Source: an uncultured Collinsella sp. (GTDB lineage Bacteria; Actinomycetota; Coriobacteriia; Coriobacteriales; Coriobacteriaceae). From it: a stretch of 17,732 nt of DNA. The stretch covers positions 1 through 17,732 of the forward strand of contig CATZEP010000019.1 in assembly GCA_958418185.1 (NCBI GenBank). The letters are read 5' to 3'. Below, in pieces: positions 6,724-13,774 of this stretch; within the stretch, counting starts at the first letter, position 1, and each line of letters begins with the position of its first letter. The position numbers were made by a program, and so were the translations under genes. The notes beneath the pieces were generated by a model that ran no database searches, had not been told where the DNA came from, and saw only the letters and a program-made list of their open reading frames with translations.

Positions 6724-7314
6724 ATGTCTGAACAGTCGCAGCATATCCATTTTGAGAACACGAATAGGTGGAGCACCAAACAGCTCGTTACCATGGCGTT
6801 GATGTGCGCCTTGGGAGCACTGTTTATGTATGTGCAGCTGCCCATCCTTCCCTCGGCGCCGTTTTTGACGTATGACCCGTCGCTGGTGCCGGCGATGGTG
6901 TGTGGATTTGCGTATGGCCCTGGTGCCGGCACCGCTGTTGCCGCTATGGCGATCGTTATCCATGCGCTTACCACGGGCGATTGGGTCGGTGCGCTTATGA
7001 ACTTGGTTGCCACGCTGGGCTATATTCTGCCTGCGGCTATCGTCTACCAGAAGATGCATACCTATAAGGGTGCCGTGATTGGCCTGATGCTCGGCGTCAT
7101 TGCCGCTACGGCGCTGTCCATGGTCGCGAACCTGACCATCGGCGTTTGGTTCTGGTATGGCTCGGCCGATGTGATTCTGCCGCTCATGCTTCCCGCCGTT
7201 TTGCCGTTTAACCTCATCAAGACCGTGCTCAACTCGGTGTTGACGCTGGCGGTGTATAAGGCAGTCTCCAACCTCATCACGCCTAAAAAGGACCAGGTCA
7301 AAGGCCGCGCATGA
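6724..7314 (+). CDS. ribU: Riboflavin ECF transporter substrate-binding subunit RibU
   Basis: A 196-residue hydrophobic protein with about five or six membrane segments, the size of an ECF S component. It resembles RibU around APFLTYDPSLVPAMVCGFAYGPGAG and HALTTGDWVGALMNL, positions where Bacillus and Lactococcus RibU carry the flavin-pocket loops. ATG 6724 was chosen because it follows AGGCAGGTGAT and the full aptamer; the in-frame ATG at 6703 sits inside the conserved riboswitch block and is rejected. It would capture riboflavin in the membrane and hand it over by toppling when driven by the EcfA-EcfT module encoded next. Its stop overlaps the ecfA start by 4 bp. The FMN riboswitch directly upstream makes riboflavin the most likely ligand. 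Confidence 0.92.
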   Translation: MSEQSQHIHFENTNRWSTKQLVTMALMCALGALFMYVQLPILPSAPFLTYDPSLVPAMVCGFAYGPGAGTAVAAMAIVIHALTTGDWVGALMNLVATLGYILPAAIVYQKMHTYKGAVIGLMLGVIAATALSMVANLTIGVWFWYGSADVILPLMLPAVLPFNLIKTVLNSVLTLAVYKAVSNLITPKKDQVKGRA

Positions 7315-9215
7315 TTGAGTGTCGGGGCGTTTCCTTTAGCTATGACGGTGCTGCACTGGCGCTCGATGGCATCGATCTGAACATCGAGGATGGCGAGTTT
7401 TTCTGCATCCTCGGCGGAAACGGGTCGGGCAAGTCGACGTTTGCCAAGCATTTGAACGCGCTGCTGCAGCCCGATACGGGAACGGTGTGCGTCAACGGCA
7501 TGGACGCGTCCGATCCCGAGCTGGTTTACGATATCCGCTCGACTGCGGGCATGGTGTTCCAGAATCCCGACGACCAGCTTGTGGCGACGCTTGTCGAGGA
7601 CGATGTTGCGTTTGGTCCCGAGAACTTAGGGGTCGAATCGGCCCAGATCGCGCAGCGCGTGCGCGAGGCGCTGAAGGCCGTGGGTCTGGTGGGCTTTGAG
7701 CGCCACGAGACCCACGCTCTCTCGGGCGGACAAAAGCAGCGCGTGGCGCTTGCCGGCGTGCTCGCCATGGAGCCGCGCGTGCTCATTTTGGACGAGGCGT
7801 CCTCGATGCTCGATCCGCGCGGGCGCAAGGGCCTTATGAAGGCCTGTCACGCGCTGCACGAACGCGGCATGACCATCGTGATGATTACGCACTTTATGGA
7901 AGAGGCCGCCGAGGCCGATCGAGTCGCGGTGTTTCGGGCGGGGCGCGTTGCCATGTTGGGCACGCCCGATGAAATCTTGACGCAGGCGGACGAACTCGCG
8001 CGGCTGAACCTGGATATGCCGGCATCGTGCTGTCTTGGCAGGGCGCTTCGTGCGAAGGGCGTGCCCGTTCACGCGCAGGTGCGCGAGGCGGATATGGTTG
8101 CCGAGGTTGCGCAGGCCTATACCGAGCGAAGTGAGGCGGGCACCGCGGGGCAGTCTTCCGCATCCCAGTCGGAAATCGCTGACGGCGCTGTTCCGGCAGA
8201 CAATGAGGACAACGCGTCAGAGCCCGTCATCGAGATTTCGCACCTTTCGTATAGCTATTCGCTGAGCGCCCGCGAGCGTCGCCGTTGGCACAAGCGTTCA
8301 GCCGCCGAGGGCGCATCGAACAAGCAGGCCCTCTGGGGCAACGACCCTAGCAGCCCCTGGGCGTTGCGCAATGTGTCGCTAACGGTGCGTCGTGGCGAGT
8401 TCCTGGGCCTTGCGGGCCATACCGGTTCGGGTAAGTCGACGCTGGTTCAGCATCTCAACGGCTTGATTCGTCCCCAGGAGGGTTCTGTTTATGCGCTGGG
8501 GCTCGACCTGGTAAACAAGAAAGATGCCGCCGCGGTTAAGGCAAAGGTCGGCGTGGTGTTTCAGTATCCAGAGCGTCAGCTGTTTGCCGAGACCGTGGCA
8601 CAGGACGTGGCATTTGGTCCGCATAACCTTGGCTTGTCACAGGCCGAGGTTGCCCGCCGCGTTGCGTCATCGCTCGCGCGCGTAGGCCTCGACCTGGCCA
8701 CGGTGGGCGACAAGAGCCCCTTTGAACTTTCGGGCGGGCAGCAACGGCGCGTGGCATTCGCCGGCGTGCTCGCCATGGAGCCCGAAGTCCTGGTGCTCGA
8801 TGAGCCCATGGCGGGACTCGATCCGGCGGCGCGCAGTGATTTCCTGGGGCTCATCGATCGACTTCACCGCGATGGCCTGACCGTCGTCATGGTCTCACAC
8901 AGTATGGATGACCTTGCCAATTGCTGCGATCGTATTGTCGTGATGAACGAGGGCACGGTGTTTGCCGAGGGCACGCCCGCTCAGGTTTTTGCGCATGCGG
9001 ATGAGCTTAAATCAATCGGCTTGGGTGTTCCTGCTGCCCAGCGCATGGCGCTGGCGCTTGCGAAGACAGACGTGCCGCTACGCTTTGACGGCCTCTATAC
9101 GGTTGAGTCGTTGGCCGACGAGTTGGCAGATTTGCTGATCGGTTGCTCAGACGGTTCTTCTAACGTTTCGGACAAGGCCAAATCCAAGACGGTCGCGCGA
9201 GAGGAGGGCTGCTAA
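7311..9215 (+). CDS. ecfA: Fused double ATPase of ECF transporter (EcfA1-EcfA2 in one chain)
   Basis: 634 residues holding two complete CbiO/EcfA ATPase domains that are separate proteins in most Firmicutes. Domain 1: Walker A GGNGSGKS (35-42), Q-loop QNPDDQ, signature LSGGQ (137-141), Walker B ending D161 E162, switch His194. Domain 2: Walker A GHTGSGKS (369-376), Q-loop QYPERQLF, LSGGQ (473-477), D497 E498, His530. All catalytic residues are intact in both. An acidic, Ser/Ala-rich linker (about 260-305) joins them, and domain 2 has a basic insertion (SARERRRWHKR) early in the fold; a tail of roughly 60 residues ends the chain. It hydrolyses ATP on the cytoplasmic face to drive EcfT and RibU. 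ATG 7311 overlaps the ribU stop (ATGA) and its stop overlaps ecfT (TAATG), showing translational coupling. Confidence 0.95.
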   Translation: MIECRGVSFSYDGAALALDGIDLNIEDGEFFCILGGNGSGKSTFAKHLNALLQPDTGTVCVNGMDASDPELVYDIRSTAGMVFQNPDDQLVATLVEDDVAFGPENLGVESAQIAQRVREALKAVGLVGFERHETHALSGGQKQRVALAGVLAMEPRVLILDEASSMLDPRGRKGLMKACHALHERGMTIVMITHFMEEAAEADRVAVFRAGRVAMLGTPDEILTQADELARLNLDMPASCCLGRALRAKGVPVHAQVREADMVAEVAQAYTERSEAGTAGQSSASQSEIADGAVPADNEDNASEPVIEISHLSYSYSLSARERRRWHKRSAAEGASNKQALWGNDPSSPWALRNVSLTVRRGEFLGLAGHTGSGKSTLVQHLNGLIRPQEGSVYALGLDLVNKKDAAAVKAKVGVVFQYPERQLFAETVAQDVAFGPHNLGLSQAEVARRVASSLARVGLDLATVGDKSPFELSGGQQRRVAFAGVLAMEPEVLVLDEPMAGLDPAARSDFLGLIDRLHRDGLTVVMVSHSMDDLANCCDRIVVMNEGTVFAEGTPAQVFAHADELKSIGLGVPAAQRMALALAKTDVPLRFDGLYTVESLADELADLLIGCSDGSSNVSDKAKSKTVAREEGC

Positions 9216-10015
9216 TGGAGGCGTTTTCGTTTGGCAGCTACTATCCCGGCGATAGTGCAATCCACCGCCTGGACCCGCGAACCAAGTTGCTCTTGGGCTT
9301 TGTGTTTCTGATCACGACGCTCACGGTCAGCAGCTTCCGCGGACTGGTCCCGGTCGCAATCTTCGTTGTCCTGATCTATGCCGTGTCCCGGGTGCCGGCT
9401 CGTCGCGTCCTGTCATCGATGGCGCCGCTGCTGGCGATCGTCGCGGTGGTCGCGGTGCTCAACCTGTTTTCCGACCAGAGCGGGCGCATTCTGTGGCAGC
9501 TCGGCTTTTTGCAGATAAGCGAGGGCTCGCTGCATTCCGCCGCCTTTATGGCGTGCCGCCTGACCTTGATGATGGCCGGTATGAGCGCTATCACGCTCAC
9601 CACACCGACGCTCGACCTCACCGCGGGTTTTGAGCGCCTGCTCGCGCCGTTTGCGCGTGTGGGACTTCCTGCGCACGAGCTCGGCATGATCATGGGTATC
9701 GCGCTGCGCTTTATGCCGCAGTTTGCCACCGAGATGAAGCAGACGGCCGATGCGCAGGCGAGCCGCGGTGCGCGCGTGACGGGAGGCCCGCTCGGCGGCG
9801 TGCGTATGCTCGGCAGTGTGGCGATTCCGCTGTTCACGGGCGTGTTCCGTCATGCCGAAACGCTGTCTGCCGCCATGGATGCCCGTTGCTATCATGGCGA
9901 GCAGGGCCGCACACGTCTGCATGCGCTTGCATTTGGCCGCGGCGACGCGTTGGCGGCGGTGGTGACGGCGTTGCTGCTCATCTGCGTCATTGTCATCAAT
10001 CTTCAACTTGTTTAG
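9215..10015 (+). CDS. ecfT: ECF transporter transmembrane scaffold EcfT
   Basis: 266 residues, typical for EcfT (CbiQ family). The N-terminus SAIHRLDPRTKLLLGFVFL is the family hallmark and is followed by several membrane helices. The two coupling-helix motifs that dock into the ATPase grooves are visible: ASRGA (182-186) and DARCY (222-226). The second is normally Ala-Arg-Gly; here Cys225 replaces the glycine, a small departure. EcfT bridges the ATPases to the S component in the membrane. Start codon overlaps the ecfA stop by 1 bp. Whether this module serves only RibU or also other vitamin S components elsewhere in the genome cannot be told from this window. Confidence 0.95.
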   Translation: MEAFSFGSYYPGDSAIHRLDPRTKLLLGFVFLITTLTVSSFRGLVPVAIFVVLIYAVSRVPARRVLSSMAPLLAIVAVVAVLNLFSDQSGRILWQLGFLQISEGSLHSAAFMACRLTLMMAGMSAITLTTPTLDLTAGFERLLAPFARVGLPAHELGMIMGIALRFMPQFATEMKQTADAQASRGARVTGGPLGGVRMLGSVAIPLFTGVFRHAETLSAAMDARCYHGEQGRTRLHALAFGRGDALAAVVTALLLICVIVINLQLV

Positions 10016-10045
10016 GCGCGATTCGAGCGCAGGAAAGGGGTCCCT

Positions 10046-10492
10046 ATGACCGACAACGACCGCACGGCGCAGCTCGAGCGCGCCTGTTCGTATCTTAGGC
10101 GTATTCCGGCGTGGTATCTCGCCACGATCGACGTGACGGACGGACATCAGCCGCGCGTGAGGCCGTTCTCGTTTGCCATGGTTGATGATGGCAAGCTGTG
10201 GTTTTGCACCTCGCGTGATAAGGATGTGTGGGCCGAGCTCAGCGCGAACCCCAAGTTTGAGGTTTCGGGTTGGAAACCGGGGGAGTGTTGGATTGTGCTG
10301 ACCGGCGAGGCCGCGCTCGAGGACGACGCGGTCGTGAGTGACCGGGTGCGCCAGGCGGGCTTTAAGCACATGGTGGGCATTGGCGAGCAACACGATAGTG
10401 CCAACGACGGCCGCCTTGCGTTTTTCTCGGTGCGCAATATCGCCGCCCGCTTCTGTGATATCGACGGCAGCGAGGAGCGCCTGGAGCTTTAA
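10046..10492 (+). CDS. Pyridoxamine 5'-phosphate oxidase-like FMN-binding split-barrel protein (copy 1)
   Basis: 148 residues; AAAGGGG precedes the ATG with about 6-nt spacing. The pattern IPAWYLATIDVTDGHQPRVR-PFSFAMVDDGKLWFCTSRDKDVWAEL is that of small PNPOx-like flavin proteins, which fold as a split beta-barrel homodimer and usually bind FMN or F420. True pyridoxamine phosphate oxidase is longer and the activity here is unknown; quinone, haem or general flavin reduction are possible. It lies 30 bp after ecfT with no clear terminator between, so it is probably co-transcribed with the riboflavin transporter. It is a paralogue of the next gene. Confidence 0.88.
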   Translation: MTDNDRTAQLERACSYLRRIPAWYLATIDVTDGHQPRVRPFSFAMVDDGKLWFCTSRDKDVWAELSANPKFEVSGWKPGECWIVLTGEAALEDDAVVSDRVRQAGFKHMVGIGEQHDSANDGRLAFFSVRNIAARFCDIDGSEERLEL

Positions 10493-10546
10493 CCATAGGG
10501 TAGCTAAAACAGCCCCGACCCAAAAAGACTAGTGACAGGGGGACAC

Positions 10547-10957
10547 ATGGACGGATTGAATACGGTGTTGGAGTATCTGACGTCGGTACCGGCATGGTAT
10601 TTGGCGACGAGCGTTGACGGACAGCCGCATGTGCGTCCGTTTTCGTTTGCGCAGATCCAGGACGGCAAGCTGTGGTTTGTAACGGCGCGCACCAAAGACG
10701 TGTGGCAAGAGCTGCTGCAAAATCAACGCTTTGAGGCCACGAGTTGGTGGCCGGGCCATGGCTGGCTCATCTTGCGCGGGCGTGCGGGTCTGGATGACCA
10801 AGCCGCTTCCGATATGCGCGAGGCAGGCTGGAAGCACCTGGAGCGCCTAGGCGAGCACTACGAGGGCGCAGACGATTCCACGCTCGTCTTCTTTAGCGTG
10901 GAGGAACCCGAGGCCTTTATCTGCAACCATGACGAATGGGTGCCGGTCGAGCTCTAA
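10547..10957 (+). CDS. Pyridoxamine 5'-phosphate oxidase-like FMN-binding split-barrel protein (copy 2)
   Basis: 136 residues. ATG 10547 was chosen over the in-frame GTG at 10532 because AGGGGG stands about 5 nt before it and MDGLNTVLEYL aligns with copy 1. It shares with copy 1 the blocks VPAWYLAT, RPFSFA, DGKLWF, KDVW-EL, the paired AGWKHL/AGFKHM and FFSV, so the two arose by tandem duplication, but overall they have diverged substantially. The N-terminal barrel, where FMN phosphate is normally held, is best conserved. Separated from copy 1 by 54 bp with no terminator seen; the hairpin at 11003 probably marks the end of the block. Substrate unknown. Confidence 0.88.
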   Translation: MDGLNTVLEYLTSVPAWYLATSVDGQPHVRPFSFAQIQDGKLWFVTARTKDVWQELLQNQRFEATSWWPGHGWLILRGRAGLDDQAASDMREAGWKHLERLGEHYEGADDSTLVFFSVEEPEAFICNHDEWVPVEL

Positions 10958-11002
10958 ACGAGTCTCTCAGCAAGCTTCGACAATTCAAATTCTCGCATGT
11001 AG

Positions 11003-11055
11003 CGGGCCCCACATTGCAACGTCACCGTAAGGTGCGCTGAGCAATATGGGGCCCG
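11003..11055. terminator. Nested hairpin between the flavin block and argC
   Basis: CGGGCCCCACATTGC (11003-11017) pairs with GCAATATGGGGCCCG (11041-11055), 14 of 15 positions matched. Inside, CACC-gtaa-GGTG (11023-11034) makes a small inner hairpin. The 3' side is followed by TATTCATTTG, not a solid T-tract. It lies 45 bp after the last flavin-block gene and could end that transcript, or be another member of the nested hairpins of this window. Confidence 0.5.
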
Positions 11056-11102
11056 TATTCATTTGTCAATTCCTTCGAGTGAATGTGTCGGGACTGTTTC
11101 AA

Positions 11103-11137
11103 TGCATGAATATGTAAAAGATTTGCGTATATATGCA
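11103..11137 (+). promoter_or_regulatory. Paired ArgR-type operator (ARG boxes) before argC
   Basis: Two AT-rich palindromes: TGCATGAATATGTA (11103-11116) and TGCGTATATATGCA (11124-11137); the second is perfect except for one symmetric pair. Their centres are 21 bp apart, the tandem spacing that the ArgR hexamer uses. They lie 86 bp before argC. TGCTAAAGT (11146-11154) could be an extended -10 just downstream, which would place the boxes over the -35. Arginine-dependent repression is inferred from this arrangement; no argR gene is in the window. Confidence 0.6.
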
Positions 11138-11222
11138 TCTTTTGGTGCTAAAGTTTCAACCCACTTCATAACGACGGCTGCGAGATACGTATTGGTGCAT
11201 AACTGCAGACAAGGAGTCCGAT

Positions 11223-12293
11223 ATGTCTTTAAAGGTTGGAATCGTCGGTGCGGCTGGATATGCCGGCGCCGAGCTCATTCGCCTCGTCCTCGGTCATCCC
11301 GAGTTTGAACTTGCTGCCATTACGTCCAACGCCGATGCCGGCCAGCCGTTGTCTGCGGTGTACCCGAGCTTCGCCGGCGTAAGCGATCTTGCCTTCACGA
11401 CGCATGATGCCCCCGAGCTCAAGAACTGCGACGCGGTCTTTTTGGCCGTGCCGCACACGGCTGCCATGGCACAGGTGCCCGCCCTGCTTGCCGCGGGAGT
11501 CTCCTGCATTGACCTCTCGGCGGACTATCGCCTGAGCGATCCGGCCACCTTTGAGGCCTGGTATGCCGCCGAGCACACGAGCCCCGAGCTACTCAAGAGC
11601 CGCGCCTTTGGTCTGCCCGAGCTGTTCTGCCAGGATTTGGAGCCCGCTGTATCCGACCACGCCGACGGCAAGCCTGTACTGGTCGCCTGCGCCGGTTGCT
11701 ATCCCACCGCAACGAGCCTTGCCGCCGCGCCTGCCGTGCGCGCCGGCTGGGTTGCCCAGAGTGGCCCCGTGATCGTTGACGCTATCAGCGGCGTGACGGG
11801 TGCCGGTAAGTCCTGCAACGCCCGTACGCATTTTTGCAGCGCGGACGAAAACCTGGAGGCCTATGGCGTGGGCAAGCATCGTCACACGCCCGAAATCGAG
11901 CAGATCTTGGGCCTAACCGATCGTGTCGTCTTTACCCCGCACCTGGCACCGCTCAAGCGCGGTCTGCTCTCTACGGTGACGATGCCGCTTGCGCCGCAGG
12001 CTATCGATACCTTGACCCTTGAGGACGTTGTCGACCATTACAAGCAGTTCTACGCCGGTCGCACCTTCGTGCGCGTACTCGATGCCGGCCAGCAGCCCAA
12101 GACGGCTTCGGTCGTCGGCACCAACGCCGCCCAGATCGGCCTCGCGCTCAACAAACGCGCGGGCGTTCTGGTGGCTACGGGCGCCATCGACAATCTGTGC
12201 AAGGGCGCAGCAGGCCAGGCGGTCCAGTGCGCCAACATCGTCTTTGGTTTTGATGAGCGACGAGGCTTGCCCACAGTGGCGTGCCCGGTGTAG
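11223..12293 (+). CDS. argC: N-acetyl-gamma-glutamyl-phosphate reductase
   Basis: 356 residues, slightly above the usual 340-350. ATG 11223 follows AAGGAG. The N-terminus KVGIVGAAGYAGAELIRL is the NADPH-binding loop. The catalytic cysteine is C159 in AGCYPTA; the preceding residues are CA where NP is common. The His of KHRHTPEIEQ and the C-terminal AIDNLCKGAAGQAVQCAN are intact. It reduces N-acetylglutamyl-5-phosphate to the semialdehyde, the third step of ornithine synthesis. First gene of argCJBD, behind paired ARG boxes. A 134-bp gap with a nested hairpin separates it from argJ. Confidence 0.97.
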   Translation: MSLKVGIVGAAGYAGAELIRLVLGHPEFELAAITSNADAGQPLSAVYPSFAGVSDLAFTTHDAPELKNCDAVFLAVPHTAAMAQVPALLAAGVSCIDLSADYRLSDPATFEAWYAAEHTSPELLKSRAFGLPELFCQDLEPAVSDHADGKPVLVACAGCYPTATSLAAAPAVRAGWVAQSGPVIVDAISGVTGAGKSCNARTHFCSADENLEAYGVGKHRHTPEIEQILGLTDRVVFTPHLAPLKRGLLSTVTMPLAPQAIDTLTLEDVVDHYKQFYAGRTFVRVLDAGQQPKTASVVGTNAAQIGLALNKRAGVLVATGAIDNLCKGAAGQAVQCANIVFGFDERRGLPTVACPV

Positions 12294-12322
12294 CACATTC
12301 GATTGTTGACGATTTGGTAGTC

Positions 12323-12401
12323 GGGCATCGAGTGGGGCGCCACTCTTAAGCTGGTCTCATGATTGTGGCTGGCATGGCGCACCAACCGATGCCCATTTTT
12401 T
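12323..12401 (+). terminator. Nested hairpin with T-tract between argC and argJ
   Basis: Outer stem GGGCATCG (12323-12330) with CGATGCCC (12387-12394), followed by ATTTTTTG. Inside, GAGTGG (12330-12335) and CCACTC (12340-12345) form a hairpin with loop ggcg. A shorter local stem GGCAT/ATGCC next to the same T-run is an alternative. Termination inside a biosynthetic operon would be partial or regulated, making this an attenuator candidate. SD AAGGAG of argJ follows 10 nt after the T-run. Confidence 0.45.
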
Positions 12402-12427
12402 GTTTGACATAAGGAGTCATAAAGACG

Positions 12428-13693
12428 ATGAATACAGAGCAGTTCGATATCAAGATCCGTGCCGTAGAGGGCGGCGTAACGGCGGCAGCCGGCTTTAAGG
12501 CGGCGGGCATCCATGCCGGATTCCGCAAGAATCCCGAGCGCCTGGATTACGCGCTCGTCGTGCCCGATAAACCCTGTCCCGGGGCCGGCGTGTTTACGAC
12601 TAACCGCTTTTGTGCGGCGCCCGTGCAGGTGAGCCGTGCCAACCTGGGCGGCGCCGACAAGGGCTATGGCATCATCGCCGGTGTTTCTATCAACTCTGGC
12701 AACGCCAACGCCGCCACGGGTGAAACCGGTCTTGCCTGCGCGCGCGAGACCTGCAACATCGCCTCGCAGGTCATCGGCTGCGAGCCCCAGCAGATTCTGG
12801 TCGCCTCCACGGGCGTAATTGGTCAGATTCTGCCGATCGACACGTTTGAGACCGCCGTTCCTGCCGCCTACGAGGCACTCTCCGCCCACGGCGGCGCCGA
12901 TGCCGCTCGCGCTATCATGACGACCGACACGCATTCCAAGGAGTATGCCGTGTGTTACCGCAGCGAGGCCGCGGGGCACGCAGGTAATGCCTATACGGTG
13001 GGCGGTATGTGCAAAGGCTCGGGTATGATCATGCCCAACATGGCCACCATGATCGCAGTCATCACTACCGATGCCCTCGTCGAGCCGGCGGCGCTTCACG
13101 CCCTGTTACTCTCCACCGTCAAGCAGACCTTCAACAAGGTAACGGTCGACTCCGATACTTCGACCAACGACACCTGCATCATGCTCGCTTCCGGCGCTGC
13201 CGCAAATGCCGAGCCTATTGTCGAGGGCTCCGATGCCTTTGACGAGTTGGCCTTTGCCGTGCATGAGGTGTGCGAGAGCCTGGCGCGCAACATCGCCGCA
13301 GATGGCGAGGGCGCATCCAAGCTCGTGACGGTTAATGTCACCGGCGCCGCGAACGACGAGGAGGCCGATATCGCCGCCCGTGCTGTTGCCAACTCGCCGC
13401 TCGTCAAGACCTGCATCGCCGGCCACGACTGCAACTGGGGCCGCGTTGCCATGGCGCTCGGCAAGTGCGGCGTGCAGTTTAACCAAGAAGATGTGTCCAT
13501 CGACATGATGGGTATGCCCGTCTGTCGCGATGGCCTGATGGTCCCCTTCGATGAGGACGAAGCCCTGCGACGTTTTGAGGCGCCCGAGATTGTGATCTCG
13601 GCAGACCTGGGCGCAGGGGACGCGGCGACCACCGTGTGGACTTGCGACCTCACGCACGAGTACATCTCCATTAACGGCGACTACCGTTCCTAG
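12428..13693 (+). CDS. argJ: Bifunctional ornithine acetyltransferase / N-acetylglutamate synthase (ArgJ)
   Basis: 421 residues, within the usual ArgJ range. ATG 12428 follows AAGGAG with 11-nt spacing. The self-cleavage motif KGSGMIMPNMATM is present, with T207 as the nucleophile that becomes the new N-terminus of the beta subunit. GHDCNWGRVAMALG and the C-terminal HEYISINGDYRS are family hallmarks. ArgJ moves the acetyl group from N-acetylornithine to glutamate, making the pathway cyclic, and some forms also use acetyl-CoA for the first step. Sequence alone does not separate mono- from bifunctional forms; no argA is seen in the window. Lies between argC and argB, 81 bp before argB. Confidence 0.96.
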   Translation: MNTEQFDIKIRAVEGGVTAAAGFKAAGIHAGFRKNPERLDYALVVPDKPCPGAGVFTTNRFCAAPVQVSRANLGGADKGYGIIAGVSINSGNANAATGETGLACARETCNIASQVIGCEPQQILVASTGVIGQILPIDTFETAVPAAYEALSAHGGADAARAIMTTDTHSKEYAVCYRSEAAGHAGNAYTVGGMCKGSGMIMPNMATMIAVITTDALVEPAALHALLLSTVKQTFNKVTVDSDTSTNDTCIMLASGAAANAEPIVEGSDAFDELAFAVHEVCESLARNIAADGEGASKLVTVNVTGAANDEEADIAARAVANSPLVKTCIAGHDCNWGRVAMALGKCGVQFNQEDVSIDMMGMPVCRDGLMVPFDEDEALRRFEAPEIVISADLGAGDAATTVWTCDLTHEYISINGDYRS

Positions 13694-13774
13694 ACTCCCG
13701 ATGTGCCGCGCGTCCCGCTGCAATCGCGGGCAACGAGGGACGGCGCAATAGCTACACGAAAGACGAGGCAGACT

